A stretch of 5,650 nt of DNA, taken from positions 1 through 5,650 of the forward strand of contig CAMLDO010000067.1 in the NCBI GenBank assembly GCA_946478865.1, in the 5' to 3' direction. The translations under genes and the position numbers were made by a program. Under the pieces are notes generated by a model. It ran no database searches. It was given only the letters and a program-made list of their open reading frames with translations, and had not been told where the DNA came from. This DNA comes from an uncultured Methylobacillus sp. Lineage in GTDB: Bacteria; Pseudomonadota; Gammaproteobacteria; Burkholderiales; Methylophilaceae. Each line of letters begins with the position of its first letter. Within the stretch, counting starts at the first letter, position 1. Positions 5,570 to 5,650 of the stretch are shown one piece after another.

Positions 5570-5581
5570 TCGCAACCTCCG
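5557..5581 (-). terminator. Probable terminator hairpin of the right-edge gene
   Basis: On the minus strand CGGAGGTTGC pairs with GCAGCCTCCG, a 10-bp stem with one T-G wobble and a 5-nt loop (GATTG). It begins 16 nt past the stop codon of the partial gene. The downstream sequence (GGCTTTAGGGG) has only a three-T run, so termination may be weak or incomplete. Confidence 0.5.
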
Positions 5582-5596
5582 AATATCGCGCGTTAT

Positions 5597-5650
5597 TTAC
5601 ACCAGCATGGCGTAGTACTGCACCACCAGCTGGATATCGATCGGGAACGG
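5597..5650 (-). CDS. 3' end of an unidentified gene (17 codons plus stop)
   Basis: The minus-strand reading frame from the right edge gives PFPIDIQLVVQYYAMLV followed by TAA (5597-5599). The evidence that it is coding is the hydrophobic, protein-like C-terminus, the correctly placed hairpin 16 nt after the stop, and the same orientation as the next three genes. Only 17 residues are visible, too few to name the product. The gene could instead end elsewhere if this frame is not used. Confidence 0.5.
   Translation of the reverse strand, partial: PFPIDIQLVVQYYAMLV

Noticed and set aside
5157..5615. Plus-strand open frame of 152 codons
   Set aside because: It is antisense to the 112-aa gene, which has a good promoter and ribosome binding site. 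It also runs through a hairpin and into the partial right-edge gene.
5597..5650. Assigning the 17-residue C-terminus to ribosomal protein S4 because of the 'DI..LVV.YY' pattern
   Set aside because: Usual S4 ends (LIVELYS[KR]) differ and 17 residues are too few. No product is assigned.

Overview
The window looks like an ordinary chromosomal stretch from a Gram-negative proteobacterium. The best guess is Betaproteobacteria (Nitrosomonadales-like) or a related Gammaproteobacterium. The grounds are the long single-chain type of PurL, an LSAC-type lipoprotein, a periplasmic DUF4197 protein, and mostly GC-rich coding with clear AGGAG-type ribosome binding sites. The genus cannot be fixed from the sequence alone.

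Layout. (1) Positions 1-545, minus: the 5' part of purL (purine biosynthesis), running off the left edge. (2) 546-804: an AT-rich divergent intergenic region. (3) 805-1362, plus: an uncharacterised outer-membrane-type lipoprotein, visibly more AT-rich than its neighbours and closed by an 11-bp perfect hairpin. (4) 1561-1773, plus: a 70-residue protein with an Sm/Hfq-like beta-strand pattern. (5) 1774-2457, minus: an exported DUF4197 protein whose stop codon directly abuts the stop of the preceding gene (TAATTA). (6) 2490-4973, minus: full-length glgP (glycogen/maltodextrin phosphorylase, GT35), 32 nt upstream of the DUF4197 gene on the same strand and probably co-transcribed with it. (7) 4974-5165: an intergenic region packed with nested inverted repeats, including a 113-bp REPIN/MITE-like element that ends at the glgP ribosome binding site. 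(8) 5166-5504, minus: a small conserved-looking protein of unknown function with a good promoter and ribosome binding site. (9) 5597-5650, minus: the last 17 codons of an unidentified gene, followed by a hairpin.

Functionally the only clear pathway genes are purL (nucleotide synthesis) and glgP (storage polysaccharide breakdown to glucose-1-phosphate). The others are envelope-associated or uncharacterised. I see no defence system, CRISPR array, transposase, integrase, tRNA or rRNA. The most unusual item is the inverted-repeat element in the glgP leader. Next are the Sm-like small protein and the AT-rich lipoprotein gene. No complete new multi-gene system is evident.
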